DNA of 5,834 nt from DATGIQ01 sp035295665. Its GTDB lineage: Bacteria > Planctomycetota > Planctomycetia > Gemmatales > Gemmataceae. The notes under the pieces were generated by a model that saw nothing but the letters and a program-made list of their open reading frames with translations, made no database searches and was not told where the DNA came from. The DNA is taken from positions 1-5,834 of the forward strand of contig DATGIQ010000209.1 in the NCBI GenBank assembly GCA_035295665.1, read 5' to 3'. Positions 1 through 5,834 of this stretch are shown one piece after another (position 1 is the stretch's first letter; each line of letters begins with the position of its first letter). A program made the position numbers and the translations under genes.

Positions 1-194
1 CTTCGCAGCCGGTCGCGGCCAGCGGCGCGTGGACCGGGGACGACACATTTACCGCCAAACTCTGCTTCTACGAATCGCCGTTCATCTTCACCACTCGCCT
101 GAAGTTTTCCGGAGACGAGGTGCGGTGCGACGTCGAGTCGAACGTGGGCTTTTGGCCGCTCAAACCGGCACCGCTGGTGGGGAAGGCGAAATGA
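1..194 (+). CDS. Serine hydrolase (class C beta-lactamase-like), C-terminal fragment
   Basis: The 5' end lies outside the window. The frame starting at base 3 is open for 63 codons and stops at TGA 192-194. The segment contains the stretches FTAKLCFYESPF, LKFSGDEV, then SNVGFWPLKPAPLVGK at the end. This alternating pattern (a KLCFYE strand, a hydrophobic strand, a GDE turn, and an NVGF...P.LVG end) resembles the small C-terminal beta domain that follows the beta-lactamase fold in many planctomycete serine hydrolases. Such enzymes are usually exported and cleave peptide or ester bonds through an SxxK serine. That catalytic part is not in the window, so activity cannot be judged. The family call comes from remembered C-terminal patterns only. 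An alternative is another secreted protein ending in a lipocalin-like beta domain. The next plus-strand gene begins about 400 bases downstream, so the two are probably not one operon. Confidence 0.55.
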   Translation, partial: SQPVAASGAWTGDDTFTAKLCFYESPFIFTTRLKFSGDEVRCDVESNVGFWPLKPAPLVGKAK

Positions 195-597
195 CGGGTG
201 CCCCACGTCCATAAGGGACCCACCATCTGCCGCACTCTTTGCATTTCTTGTAGAAATAGCACGGCCTGGCCATGCCACGGCGGGGGAGATTGTCTGGGAA
301 GCCTGGCTCTGCGCGGGATGGCATCAAAGGCCCTAACTACTTTTCCCTGCTCGGCCAAATGGCGCCCCTGGTTGCCTGCCGAGAGACGGTTCGACCTGCA
401 AAGGGATGGAAATCCGGCGAAGCTGGGCAATGTAGCCATCTGGCTCAGCGTGCCTCTGCATTGACAGCGCCTGCCGATTGTGGCATTCCACCCGGACTCC
501 TAGGAATCTTCCTCGCAATGGCAAGGCATGATGCCGCACCGCGAGCCCGGCTGCTGTGCGAGCGGCGGCCTTTTTCATGAACGATCGACTGGGTGTG
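195..597. other. Intergenic region of about 400 bases with no convincing gene
   Basis: No open frame here has a recognisable family, a good ribosome site and plausible composition all together. Several overlapping frames are open on both strands, as expected at this GC content. Four things are visible. (1) A short minus-strand frame at 324-160 encodes a Cys-rich CxxC segment. (2) A weak imperfect hairpin, GGGTGCC (196-202) against GGGACCC (215-221), follows the serine hydrolase stop but has no T-run. (3) A perfect TTGACA lies at 461-466, but the hexamer 17 bases later (CATTCC) is a poor -10. (4) A bulged GC-rich stem (533-539 with 556-563) is followed by TTTTT at 571-575. The region must contain the promoter and leader of the downstream lipoprotein gene, but I cannot place them. 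It could also hold a decayed gene or a small RNA; nothing seen decides this. Confidence 0.6.
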
Positions 598-1641
598 ATG
601 CGAAGCACTTGGACAACAAATGCAGCTTTAATTGCCACCCAGTGCTTGCAGTGCTGGGCGATCGCCGTACTCACTTTGGCGACGGGTTGCGGCACCACGC
701 GGATGACGGATACGCAGCGGACCGCGACGGAACAGTTGCTGATCTCCAATGCGGTGGACCAGACCGTCTCGCAGCTCGACCTACGCTTTCTTAGCGGCAA
801 GACCGTCTTCTTGGATGCGCAGTTCTTGGATAGCGTCACCGACCGCGGGTACTTGGTCAGCTCGCTGCGTCAGCAATTGCTGGCGTGTGGGTGCATTTTG
901 CAGGAGGAGCGAACGAAGGCGATCTACATCGTGGAAGTCCGTTCGGGCGGGGCTGGCACTGATCGCCATTCCTTGCTGATCGGTGTTCCCCAGATGAGCG
1001 TTCCGACGTTCGTACCGGGACAGCCATCCCAGATCCCAGAGATCCCATTTGCCAAGAAGACCGATCAGCAAGGGGTCTCCAAGATTGCTGTCTTCGCCTA
1101 CAATCGCGTCACCGGCCAGCGGGTGTGGCAATCGGGAATTGTGGAAGCCATCAGCAGCGCGCGGGACGTCTGGGTCCTGGGTGCTGGTCCCTTCCGCAAG
1201 GGAACCATTCTGCAAGGTACGGAGTTCGCCGGCGAACAGCTGCCGCTGCCGGACTTGGGGGAGCGAAGCGAGCACGGGGCCGACGCACGGTCCCGCATCG
1301 TTCCGGTGACGGCCGCCGTGCTTTGGTCAGAGCCACCGGTAGCACGCGAAAGTTGGAGTTCGCTCTTGATGCCAGTACCGGGCAGAGGCTTGACTCCTGT
1401 TGTAAATGTATTAGTGCAGTCGGCGCTCAGCGGTCCGCCATCACCCCGTGACCGGATAGGAGACAGTGCTTCGGTGGGTACGGGCGAAGGAGGTTCGGCG
1501 AAGAAGGAGAATGCCGGCCCAACACCTGCGGCCAACAATGCGGGATCGAAACCTGGCCTCCCGGGCAACCCAGGTGGCCAGGCGGAGACGGAGGCGCCGA
1601 GGGGACTCAGCTCCGGCTGGGGCTTTCGGCCCGATAGTTAG
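598..1641 (+). CDS. Predicted lipoprotein, DUF6655-like family, with Pro/Gly-rich tail
   Basis: From ATG 598 this is a 347-residue protein. A short basic N-terminus (MRS) leads into a hydrophobic stretch ending LTLATGC at residues 25-31. Cys31 fits a lipobox (A-T-G-C), so the mature protein should be lipid-anchored on the periplasmic face. Right after the Cys comes GTTRMTDTQRTATEQLL, then QTVSQLDLRFLSGKTVFLD, a pattern I associate with planctomycete DUF6655 proteins of unknown function. Residues about 30-215 look like a compact alpha/beta domain (conserved-looking YLVSSLRQQL, IYIVEVRSG, VFAYNRVTGQRVWQSG). From about residue 275 the chain is rich in Gly, Pro, Ala and Glu and probably disordered. 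Starts at GTG 556 and ATG 577 are also in frame, and none has a clear Shine-Dalgarno site. I chose 598 because it gives the most normal signal peptide. The gene stops 45 bases from the end of the convergent DinB-like gene. Confidence 0.75.
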   Translation: MRSTWTTNAALIATQCLQCWAIAVLTLATGCGTTRMTDTQRTATEQLLISNAVDQTVSQLDLRFLSGKTVFLDAQFLDSVTDRGYLVSSLRQQLLACGCILQEERTKAIYIVEVRSGGAGTDRHSLLIGVPQMSVPTFVPGQPSQIPEIPFAKKTDQQGVSKIAVFAYNRVTGQRVWQSGIVEAISSARDVWVLGAGPFRKGTILQGTEFAGEQLPLPDLGERSEHGADARSRIVPVTAAVLWSEPPVARESWSSLLMPVPGRGLTPVVNVLVQSALSGPPSPRDRIGDSASVGTGEGGSAKKENAGPTPAANNAGSKPGLPGNPGGQAETEAPRGLSSGWGFRPDS

Positions 1642-1686
1642 GATAGCGGTAACCAGGCGCGCAGCCTCCCGTTTGTGTCGCAGCCA

Positions 1687-2190
1687 TCACCCCTTCCCCA
1701 CCCAATGGATGCCGATGCAGGCCTCCCGGCGCAAGCGACTGGCAAGCGCGGCCGTGTGATGCTGGAGGTGCCGGATGTTGACGATCTGGTGTTCCAGGAC
1801 GGACATCTTGTACCAGGGAAAGCCGCATTGCGGAGCCGACAGATCGAGCGTATCAACACCGACGTCGATCATGGCAAGGCACTCGTTGCAGTATTCGAGT
1901 AGGTCATTGCGAGTAAAAGGCTCACAGGTCTTGGGGGGACGGTGCGGCTCCCACGGAACACTGCTTATGAATTCTGCTTCCTCGCAATGCCGAGCCCACG
2001 GACGAAAAGCCTCCTGCGTCTGCTGCAGGTAAAAATGCGTATAGAACAACGTGTGGTACGCAACTCGCCAGAATGGAGCGGCGTGATCGGCCGGGTCGTT
2101 CCACATCCCGTCCGGGCATTTTTCGATTACCTCGTGCAGCATCTTGAGGGCTGCACGGTATTGGGACTTTAAAGCCGATCGAATATCCAT
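1687..2190 (-). CDS. DinB-like (DinB/YfiT superfamily) four-helix-bundle protein
   Basis: This is a complete 167-residue protein, the usual size for the superfamily. Members are four-helix bundles that often bind a divalent metal through three His residues. Some act as thiol-dependent transferases or isomerases, but most, including this one, have no known substrate. Here the N-terminal helix (residues 4-24) is followed by FWRVAYHTLFYTHFYL with His46 and His52. Near the C-terminus, LEHQIVNIRHLQHHTAAL carries His141 and His145 with i/i+4 spacing. His46, His141 and His145 are the likely metal ligands. There is no signal peptide, so it is probably cytoplasmic. The segment between the helices is rich in Cys, Pro and Trp (residues 65-126, Cys69, 89, 101, 104, 122), which is somewhat unusual. 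The start is supported by GGAGA six bases upstream of the ATG. The gene lies 93 bases downstream of the sulfatase on the same strand. No SOS-box-like operator is seen, and the family name does not imply DNA-damage control. Confidence 0.8.
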   Translation of the reverse strand: MDIRSALKSQYRAALKMLHEVIEKCPDGMWNDPADHAAPFWRVAYHTLFYTHFYLQQTQEAFRPWARHCEEAEFISSVPWEPHRPPKTCEPFTRNDLLEYCNECLAMIDVGVDTLDLSAPQCGFPWYKMSVLEHQIVNIRHLQHHTAALASRLRREACIGIHWVGKG

Positions 2191-2196
2191 AGCTCG

Positions 2197-2201
2197 TCTC
2201 C
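2197..2201 (-). promoter_or_regulatory. Ribosome binding site of the DinB-like gene
   Basis: On the minus strand GGAGA precedes the ATG at 2190-2188 with six bases between. No other in-frame start nearby has a comparable site, so this fixes the start of the 167-residue protein. Confidence 0.6.
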
Positions 2202-2283
2202 GATAACCGTAGGTTCCGACACTGCCTCGTCGCTGTCCCGGGACGGAAGCGCTCGCGTTTCAAGTGTGTACGATCGACCGCAG

Positions 2284-3693
2284 CTATGGCTGCTTTTTCG
2301 GGCCCGACGCCGTGGGATCTTCCGTCTGGCCGCCGTGCCAGAGCGGGGCAATGTTTCGCTGGTTCCATCTCTCCCACGCGGCGCTCAGTTCGGCGACGAT
2401 TTGCGGCTCCGCTGTCGCCAGGTTGTGCTTTTCCCCCACGTCCTCCTCCAGGTCGTAGAGCTGCCAGCCGCTATCCTGCTTCGTGTCAAAATCGCGCCAG
2501 TCCACGAGTTTCCACTTTCCCTTGCGGATTGCCTTTTGCGGGCCGAAACGCCAGTAGAGGGCTTCATGCGGCGCCGTTCGGCCTGCGCCGTGCAGATGCT
2601 GGAGAAGGTTTACGCCATCCAGGTCGGCGTCCACTTTTGCGCCGGCGACCGCGCAGGCGGTAGGGAGAATGTCCAGTGCAATCACAGGGTGGTCGTAAGT
2701 CTTGCCGACGGGTATCTTGCCAGGCCAGGCCACGAAGAACGGGACACGGATACCGCCTTCCAGCGTCTGCCCTTTGTCGCCACGCAGCGGGGTGTTGATG
2801 GCGGTGTTGTAGGCGAGAAACGGCTTGCGGCCGGAGCCGCCGTTGTCGCTGAAGAAGAAGAGCAGCGTGTCCTTCTCCCTGCCCGTTTTGCGAAGATGGG
2901 CCATGATTCGCCCAACGGCATCGTCCAGGCCAATGAGCAGCGACAGATAGCCACGCCGCTGGCGATCGGTGATGGATTTCGGCACTCGGTCGCCGTATTT
3001 CGCCAGCACCTCGAGCGGCGTATGGACGGCGTTGTAAGCGAGATAAAGGAACCACGGCTGGTCTCTGTGACGATCCATGAAGGCCAACGCTTCATCCGTG
3101 AACAAATCGGTCGTGTAGCCGTCGAGCTTCTGCACCTCACGATTGCGGTAGATCATGTTCTTGGAGTAAGCCGAGCCAAACTCTGCTTCGGCATCCTTGC
3201 GGAGCAGATAATTGTGTCCGCCGACGAGAAAGCCAAAGTACTCATCGAAGCCACGCGATTGGGGATGATGGGCACGATCGAAGCCTTGATGCCATTTGCC
3301 GACCAAACCCGTCGCATAACCGGCACCGTGCAGATAGTCGGCGATGGTGCGTTGATCGAGCGGCAGTCCAAGCTGCCCTTCCTTGCCGACATGGGGATTG
3401 AATTCATGGCCAAAGCGCGTCTGGTAGCGTCCCGTGAGGAAGCCGGCCCGCGAAGGACTGCAATACGGCGCGGAGACGTAGCTGTTGGTGCAACGGACGC
3501 CGCTGGCGGCCAGCGCGTCGATATTGGGTGTCGGCACATCCTTGCCGCCGTGAATCCCAATGTCGCCATAGCCAAGATCGTCGGCGAGGATGACGAGAAT
3601 GTTGGGTTTGGTGGGCTTCGCTGGATCCGCCGCGTGGAGCTTGGCCAGGGGCACGAGCAGCAACACGGTGAGTGTGAGTTGCAACCATTTCAT
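2284..3693 (-). CDS. Exported sulfatase (arylsulfatase-type, formylglycine-dependent)
   Basis: A complete 469-residue enzyme that would hydrolyse a sulfate ester. The substrate cannot be told from sequence; planctomycete relatives act on sulfated polysaccharides or glycans. Residues 1-21 (MKWLQ, a Leu/Val-rich core, then KLHA) form a signal peptide, so it acts in the periplasm or outside. The mature chain opens with KPNILVILADDLGYGD, where Asp38 and Asp39 are metal ligands. CSPSR at 78-82 is the sulfatase signature whose Cys78 is converted to formylglycine. GYATGLVGKWH at 125-135 matches the second signature (Lys133, His135). His224 lies in NAVHTPLE, SDNGG (Asp283, Asn284) completes the calcium site, and Lys307 follows in TPLRGDKGQTLEGG. 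The C-terminal subdomain (about 345-455) has the usual KWKLVDW and LYDLEEDVGEKHNLA pattern. All catalytic positions are present. In-frame sequence upstream to 3921 is open only because it shadows the neighbouring gene. GGAGGAGG before ATG 3693 fixes the start. Confidence 0.95.
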   Translation of the reverse strand: MKWLQLTLTVLLLVPLAKLHAADPAKPTKPNILVILADDLGYGDIGIHGGKDVPTPNIDALAASGVRCTNSYVSAPYCSPSRAGFLTGRYQTRFGHEFNPHVGKEGQLGLPLDQRTIADYLHGAGYATGLVGKWHQGFDRAHHPQSRGFDEYFGFLVGGHNYLLRKDAEAEFGSAYSKNMIYRNREVQKLDGYTTDLFTDEALAFMDRHRDQPWFLYLAYNAVHTPLEVLAKYGDRVPKSITDRQRRGYLSLLIGLDDAVGRIMAHLRKTGREKDTLLFFFSDNGGSGRKPFLAYNTAINTPLRGDKGQTLEGGIRVPFFVAWPGKIPVGKTYDHPVIALDILPTACAVAGAKVDADLDGVNLLQHLHGAGRTAPHEALYWRFGPQKAIRKGKWKLVDWRDFDTKQDSGWQLYDLEEDVGEKHNLATAEPQIVAELSAAWERWNQRNIAPLWHGGQTEDPTASGPKKQP

Positions 3694-3702
3694 GGAGTCG
3701 AT

Positions 3703-3710
3703 CCTCCTCC
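3703..3710 (-). promoter_or_regulatory. Strong ribosome binding site of the sulfatase gene
   Basis: On the minus strand GGAGGAGG stands nine bases before the ATG at 3693-3691. It selects this start over the longer in-frame opening at 3921, which would add 76 Arg-rich residues ahead of a good signal peptide. Confidence 0.75.
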
Positions 3711-3773
3711 AATGGCGCCTCCGGGGCGCGAGTACCATGCCGTCGGCGGCTGTCTGTTCGCGCAGGTGCGCTT

Positions 3774-5354
3774 TCAAGAATTCTCCCGCAAAAGATTGTC
3801 CCGTCCAACGTCGGCGCAGGAGACGCAGCCGGCCAAGCCTAGCGTCAGTTCCACATCGGCCAGCAGATTGAGCAAGACCTCGCGCACCCCTTGCTCGCCG
3901 TTGAACGCCAGGCCCCAACAATACGGCCGACCCAGCAGCACCGCGCGCGCCCCCAGCGCCAGCGCCTTGAATACATCGGTCCCGCGGCGGATGCCACCGT
4001 CGAACAGCACGGCTGCCCGCCCGGCCACGGCCTCGACCACCGCGGGCAAAGCGTCCAGTGACGCCACTGCCCCGTCTACCTGCCGGCCACCGTGATTGGA
4101 AACGATCACGCCGTCGACCCCCTGCTCCACTGCCCGCTGGCCGTCCTCAGGGTGAAGGACCCCCTTGAGGAGGATCGGAAGGCGGGTTTGCTGCCGCAGC
4201 CAGGCGAGATCGTCCCAGGTCAAGGCCGGGTTGGAGACCACAGCCAGGAAATGGCGGGCGGCTGCAGCCAAATCCTTTTCCGGCGGTGCTGGCAGGGCGG
4301 CACGGAAGCTTGGGTCCGTGACGTAATTGGCGATGCCCTGGCCATGCGCGAACGGCAGCCAGGCTTGCCCAAGATCCCGTTCGCGCCAGCCGTACAAGTA
4401 GGTGTCCAGCGTTACTACCACGGCCCCGTAGCCGGCTCGCTCGGCTCTGCCTACCAAGCTGGCCGCCAGCGCCGGGTCCTTGGGCCAGTAAAGTTGGAAC
4501 CAGTGGGGCGCGTCGCCCAGCACTTCGGCCACTTTCTCCAACGACGTGGATGAGACGCTGCTCAGGACCATCGGCACGCCCAGCGACCGGGCTGCCCTGG
4601 CCACGGCCAGCTCGGCCTCTGGGTGCAGCATCGACTGGACGCCAACGGGCGCCAGTAAGACTGGAGCGGACAGGCGTCGACCGAGCAACTCGATGGCCAG
4701 ATCGCGGCGGGAGACATCGCGCAGGAAGCGAGGAACGATCCGCCAGCGGCGGAAGGCATCGCGGTTCGCTCGCACGGTCTCTTCGCCCCCGGCGCCACCA
4801 GCGACGTAGATGTAGGCCGGCGTTGGCAGCACGGCGCGGGCGCGTTCCTCCAGTTCTTCAGGCGCGAACGGCTGATCGGGCTTGTGACCCTTCAGGCCGT
4901 TCAGGTAAATCTCCATCTGCCGTTGCACACCGAGCGAAGGAGGCCCGGTGGCGGGAGGAGACGGTTCAATAGGATGCTCCGGCTCACGCTCCGCGGCGAC
5001 GACCTCGAAGACGTAGCCATCGGGGCTGCGGAAGAAGAACCGGGCAAACGGGGTCGGCCTCTCCGGGTCGATCAGCGTGGCGCCGTGCCTCAGAAGCCGG
5101 CGTTTCAGCTCTTCGAAATCTCCCTGTCGGAACGAAATCGCGATATGCCGTCCGAACTCCGCTTCAAACGGTGACGGCGCGAAGTCGGCGACCTCGACCA
5201 GATGCAGCTCTTGGCCCGGCGCGATCTCCAGCCATGCCGCCGGCCGGCCAATATTGTTGGGACGCGCGATCGGACGCCAGCCTAGTGCTTCTGCGAAGAA
5301 GGTCTCGGCCTTGTGGACGTCACCCGTAGCGAGGGTCAGATGAGCCAGCGACAT
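3774..5354 (-). CDS. VOC (glyoxalase-like) domain fused to FMN-dependent alpha-hydroxy-acid oxidase, lactate 2-monooxygenase-like
   Basis: A 526-residue, probably cytoplasmic two-domain enzyme. Residues 2-120 form a VOC (glyoxalase/bleomycin-resistance/dioxygenase) domain: LAHLTLATGD, ELHLVEV, HIAISF, SPDGYVFEVV. His5, Glu54, His70 and Glu117 sit where metal ligands occur in this fold. A Pro/Glu-rich linker (about 121-146) leads to an FMN_dh TIM barrel starting near MEIYLNGLKG (147). The barrel shows YVAGGAGGEE (Tyr183), LLAPVG, QLYWPKD (Tyr289), TLDTYLYGWRERDL (Asp317, Arg324), ILLKGV (Lys397), SNHGGRQVDG (His421 base, Arg424), FDGGIRRGTD and LGRPYCWG. The YGWRERDL then ANYVTDPSF arrangement is like mycobacterial lactate 2-monooxygenase (L-lactate plus O2 to acetate, CO2 and water). 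A plain 2-hydroxyacid oxidase is equally possible. GGAGG four bases before ATG 5354 supports this start. An in-frame ATG at 5450 overlaps the preceding stop as ATGA but adds 32 residues unlike a VOC domain and lacks a good ribosome site. No strong site precedes the internal Met147, so the fusion looks real. Confidence 0.9.
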   Translation of the reverse strand: MSLAHLTLATGDVHKAETFFAEALGWRPIARPNNIGRPAAWLEIAPGQELHLVEVADFAPSPFEAEFGRHIAISFRQGDFEELKRRLLRHGATLIDPERPTPFARFFFRSPDGYVFEVVAAEREPEHPIEPSPPATGPPSLGVQRQMEIYLNGLKGHKPDQPFAPEELEERARAVLPTPAYIYVAGGAGGEETVRANRDAFRRWRIVPRFLRDVSRRDLAIELLGRRLSAPVLLAPVGVQSMLHPEAELAVARAARSLGVPMVLSSVSSTSLEKVAEVLGDAPHWFQLYWPKDPALAASLVGRAERAGYGAVVVTLDTYLYGWRERDLGQAWLPFAHGQGIANYVTDPSFRAALPAPPEKDLAAAARHFLAVVSNPALTWDDLAWLRQQTRLPILLKGVLHPEDGQRAVEQGVDGVIVSNHGGRQVDGAVASLDALPAVVEAVAGRAAVLFDGGIRRGTDVFKALALGARAVLLGRPYCWGLAFNGEQGVREVLLNLLADVELTLGLAGCVSCADVGRDNLLRENS

Positions 5355-5358
5355 GGCG

Positions 5359-5363
5359 CCTCC
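5359..5363 (-). promoter_or_regulatory. Ribosome binding site of the VOC-oxidase fusion gene
   Basis: On the minus strand GGAGG precedes the ATG at 5354-5352 with four bases between, slightly close but usable. It favours this start over the in-frame ATG at 5450. Confidence 0.5.
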
Positions 5364-5446
5364 GCGAAGAACCAGGCTGCCCGGTTGGAACATTACGCGA
5401 GCATGAACAGGGGAAGCGGCCGCGCCAACCCGCGTCCTCGGCAAGT

Positions 5447-5834
5447 TCATTCACTTGCTTTTGTGTCCCCGATCCGAAACGCACCGATCCGCGTTGAATA
5501 ACTCGTGGCGCCCTTCTTGATGTAATCGCCCACGTACCAAATCGTGCGGTCATCGGTCGGGTCGATCGCGGTCTGCGTGTAGTCTTGCCAGCGGTACGTG
5601 GTGGTCTGCGAGGCTTCCCCTTCGACAAGGACTCTTTCCCGCAGCGTCAGTTTACCGAGAGGGTCGTCCGCGAGTCGACCGGCAAAGCGCTGGCCGGCGT
5701 AGTGCGGCGTCCCGCCGAACGTGTAACCAATGCCGATGTTGCCCTTCCCGTCGATGGCCGGGCTAGGCATCCAGCGGTAGAAACCGCCGGGCGCGTACGT
5801 CCCCTGCTGGCGGAGCTTGACGTTGCGATCTCCG
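5447..5834 (-). CDS. Large secreted sialidase/BNR-like protein, C-terminal fragment
   Basis: The last 128 residues of a gene that begins outside the window; the stop is TGA 5449-5447. The visible part contains FYRWMPSPAIDGKGNIGIGY, then RFAGRLADDPLGKLTLRE, SQTTTYRWQDYTQTAIDP, DDRTIWYVGDYI and TRIGAFRIGD. I recognise this series (a W-M-S/P-A-D-x-x-GNIG-GY motif, an R-x-x-GRL-x-DPLG motif, RW-x-DY-x-x-x-x-DP-x-DD-x-T-x-WY, then TRIG-x-F at the end) from the closing blades of long extracellular beta-propeller proteins of sialidase or BNR type in planctomycetes and acidobacteria. Its role is unknown; binding or cleavage of surface glycans or peptides is the usual guess. No catalytic residues can be judged from this piece. 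It lies upstream of the VOC-oxidase gene on the same strand with a 92-base gap, so the two may share a transcript. Confidence 0.6.
   Translation of the reverse strand, partial: GDRNVKLRQQGTYAPGGFYRWMPSPAIDGKGNIGIGYTFGGTPHYAGQRFAGRLADDPLGKLTLRERVLVEGEASQTTTYRWQDYTQTAIDPTDDRTIWYVGDYIKKGATSYSTRIGAFRIGDTKASE

Noticed and set aside
196..221. Hairpin GGGTGCC/GGGACCC just after the serine hydrolase stop.
   Set aside because: Seven pairs with one mismatch, a 12-base loop and no following T-run; too weak to call a terminator.
385..405. GGTTCGA resembling a tRNA T-loop.
   Set aside because: The flanking bases do not form a T-stem and no matching acceptor, D or anticodon arms can be drawn upstream.
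461..489. TTGACA at 461-466 as the -35 box of a promoter for the lipoprotein gene.
   Set aside because: The hexamer at the proper 17-base spacing is CATTCC, which matches the -10 consensus at only two positions; alternative spacings are no better.
533..575. GC-rich stem followed by TTTTT, resembling a rho-independent terminator.
   Set aside because: The stem has a bulge and a 16-base loop, the T-run starts seven bases past the stem base, and no gene ends just upstream.
2236..2245. Perfect 10-base palindrome GTCCCGGGAC between the sulfatase and DinB-like genes, as an operator or terminator.
   Set aside because: A 10-base palindrome is expected by chance in GC-rich DNA, and no T-run or second copy is present.
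3694..3921. Upstream extension of the sulfatase frame (76 more residues).
   Set aside because: It is Arg-rich, mostly overlaps the VOC-oxidase coding region, and precedes a good signal peptide and a strong Shine-Dalgarno site at ATG 3693.
2266..4095. A 609-codon open frame on the plus strand, antisense to the sulfatase and the end of the VOC-oxidase.
   Set aside because: It is a codon-bias shadow: it has no signal peptide, domain or ribosome site, changes composition at the gene boundary, and lies opposite two clear enzyme genes. Such frames are common opposite GC-rich sulfatase genes.

Overview
The window looks like chromosomal DNA of a planctomycete or a close relative. The evidence is a formylglycine-type sulfatase, a DinB-like protein, a lipoprotein resembling the planctomycetal DUF6655 family, the tail of a planctomycete-style serine hydrolase, and high GC with loose gene packing. 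The assignment rests on recognising protein families by eye; no search was run.

Layout. On the plus strand, positions 1-194 hold the last 63 codons of a probable serine hydrolase (class C beta-lactamase-like). About 400 bases with no convincing gene follow. A lipoprotein gene (598-1641) comes next and converges with the minus-strand genes across only 45 bases. The rest of the window is a co-directional minus-strand series, in transcription order: the C-terminal 128 residues of a large secreted sialidase/BNR-like protein (5834-5447), a fusion of a VOC (glyoxalase-like) domain to an FMN-dependent lactate-monooxygenase-type oxidase (5354-3774), an exported sulfatase (3693-2284), and a DinB-like protein (2190-1687). 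The gaps are 92, 80 and 93 bases. This fits either one long transcription unit or several; no strong terminator or promoter is visible between the genes.

How the genes could work together. The secreted sialidase-like protein and the exported sulfatase would both act outside the cytoplasm or in the periplasm, plausibly on sulfated or complex glycans. The VOC-oxidase fusion and the DinB-like protein have no export signal and should be cytoplasmic. Any pathway joining the four is inference from proximity.

Most notable item. The 526-residue VOC-FMN oxidase fusion keeps an apparently complete set of active-site residues in both halves, joined by a proline-rich linker. Nothing in the window looks like a defence system, CRISPR array, phage, insertion sequence or RNA gene.
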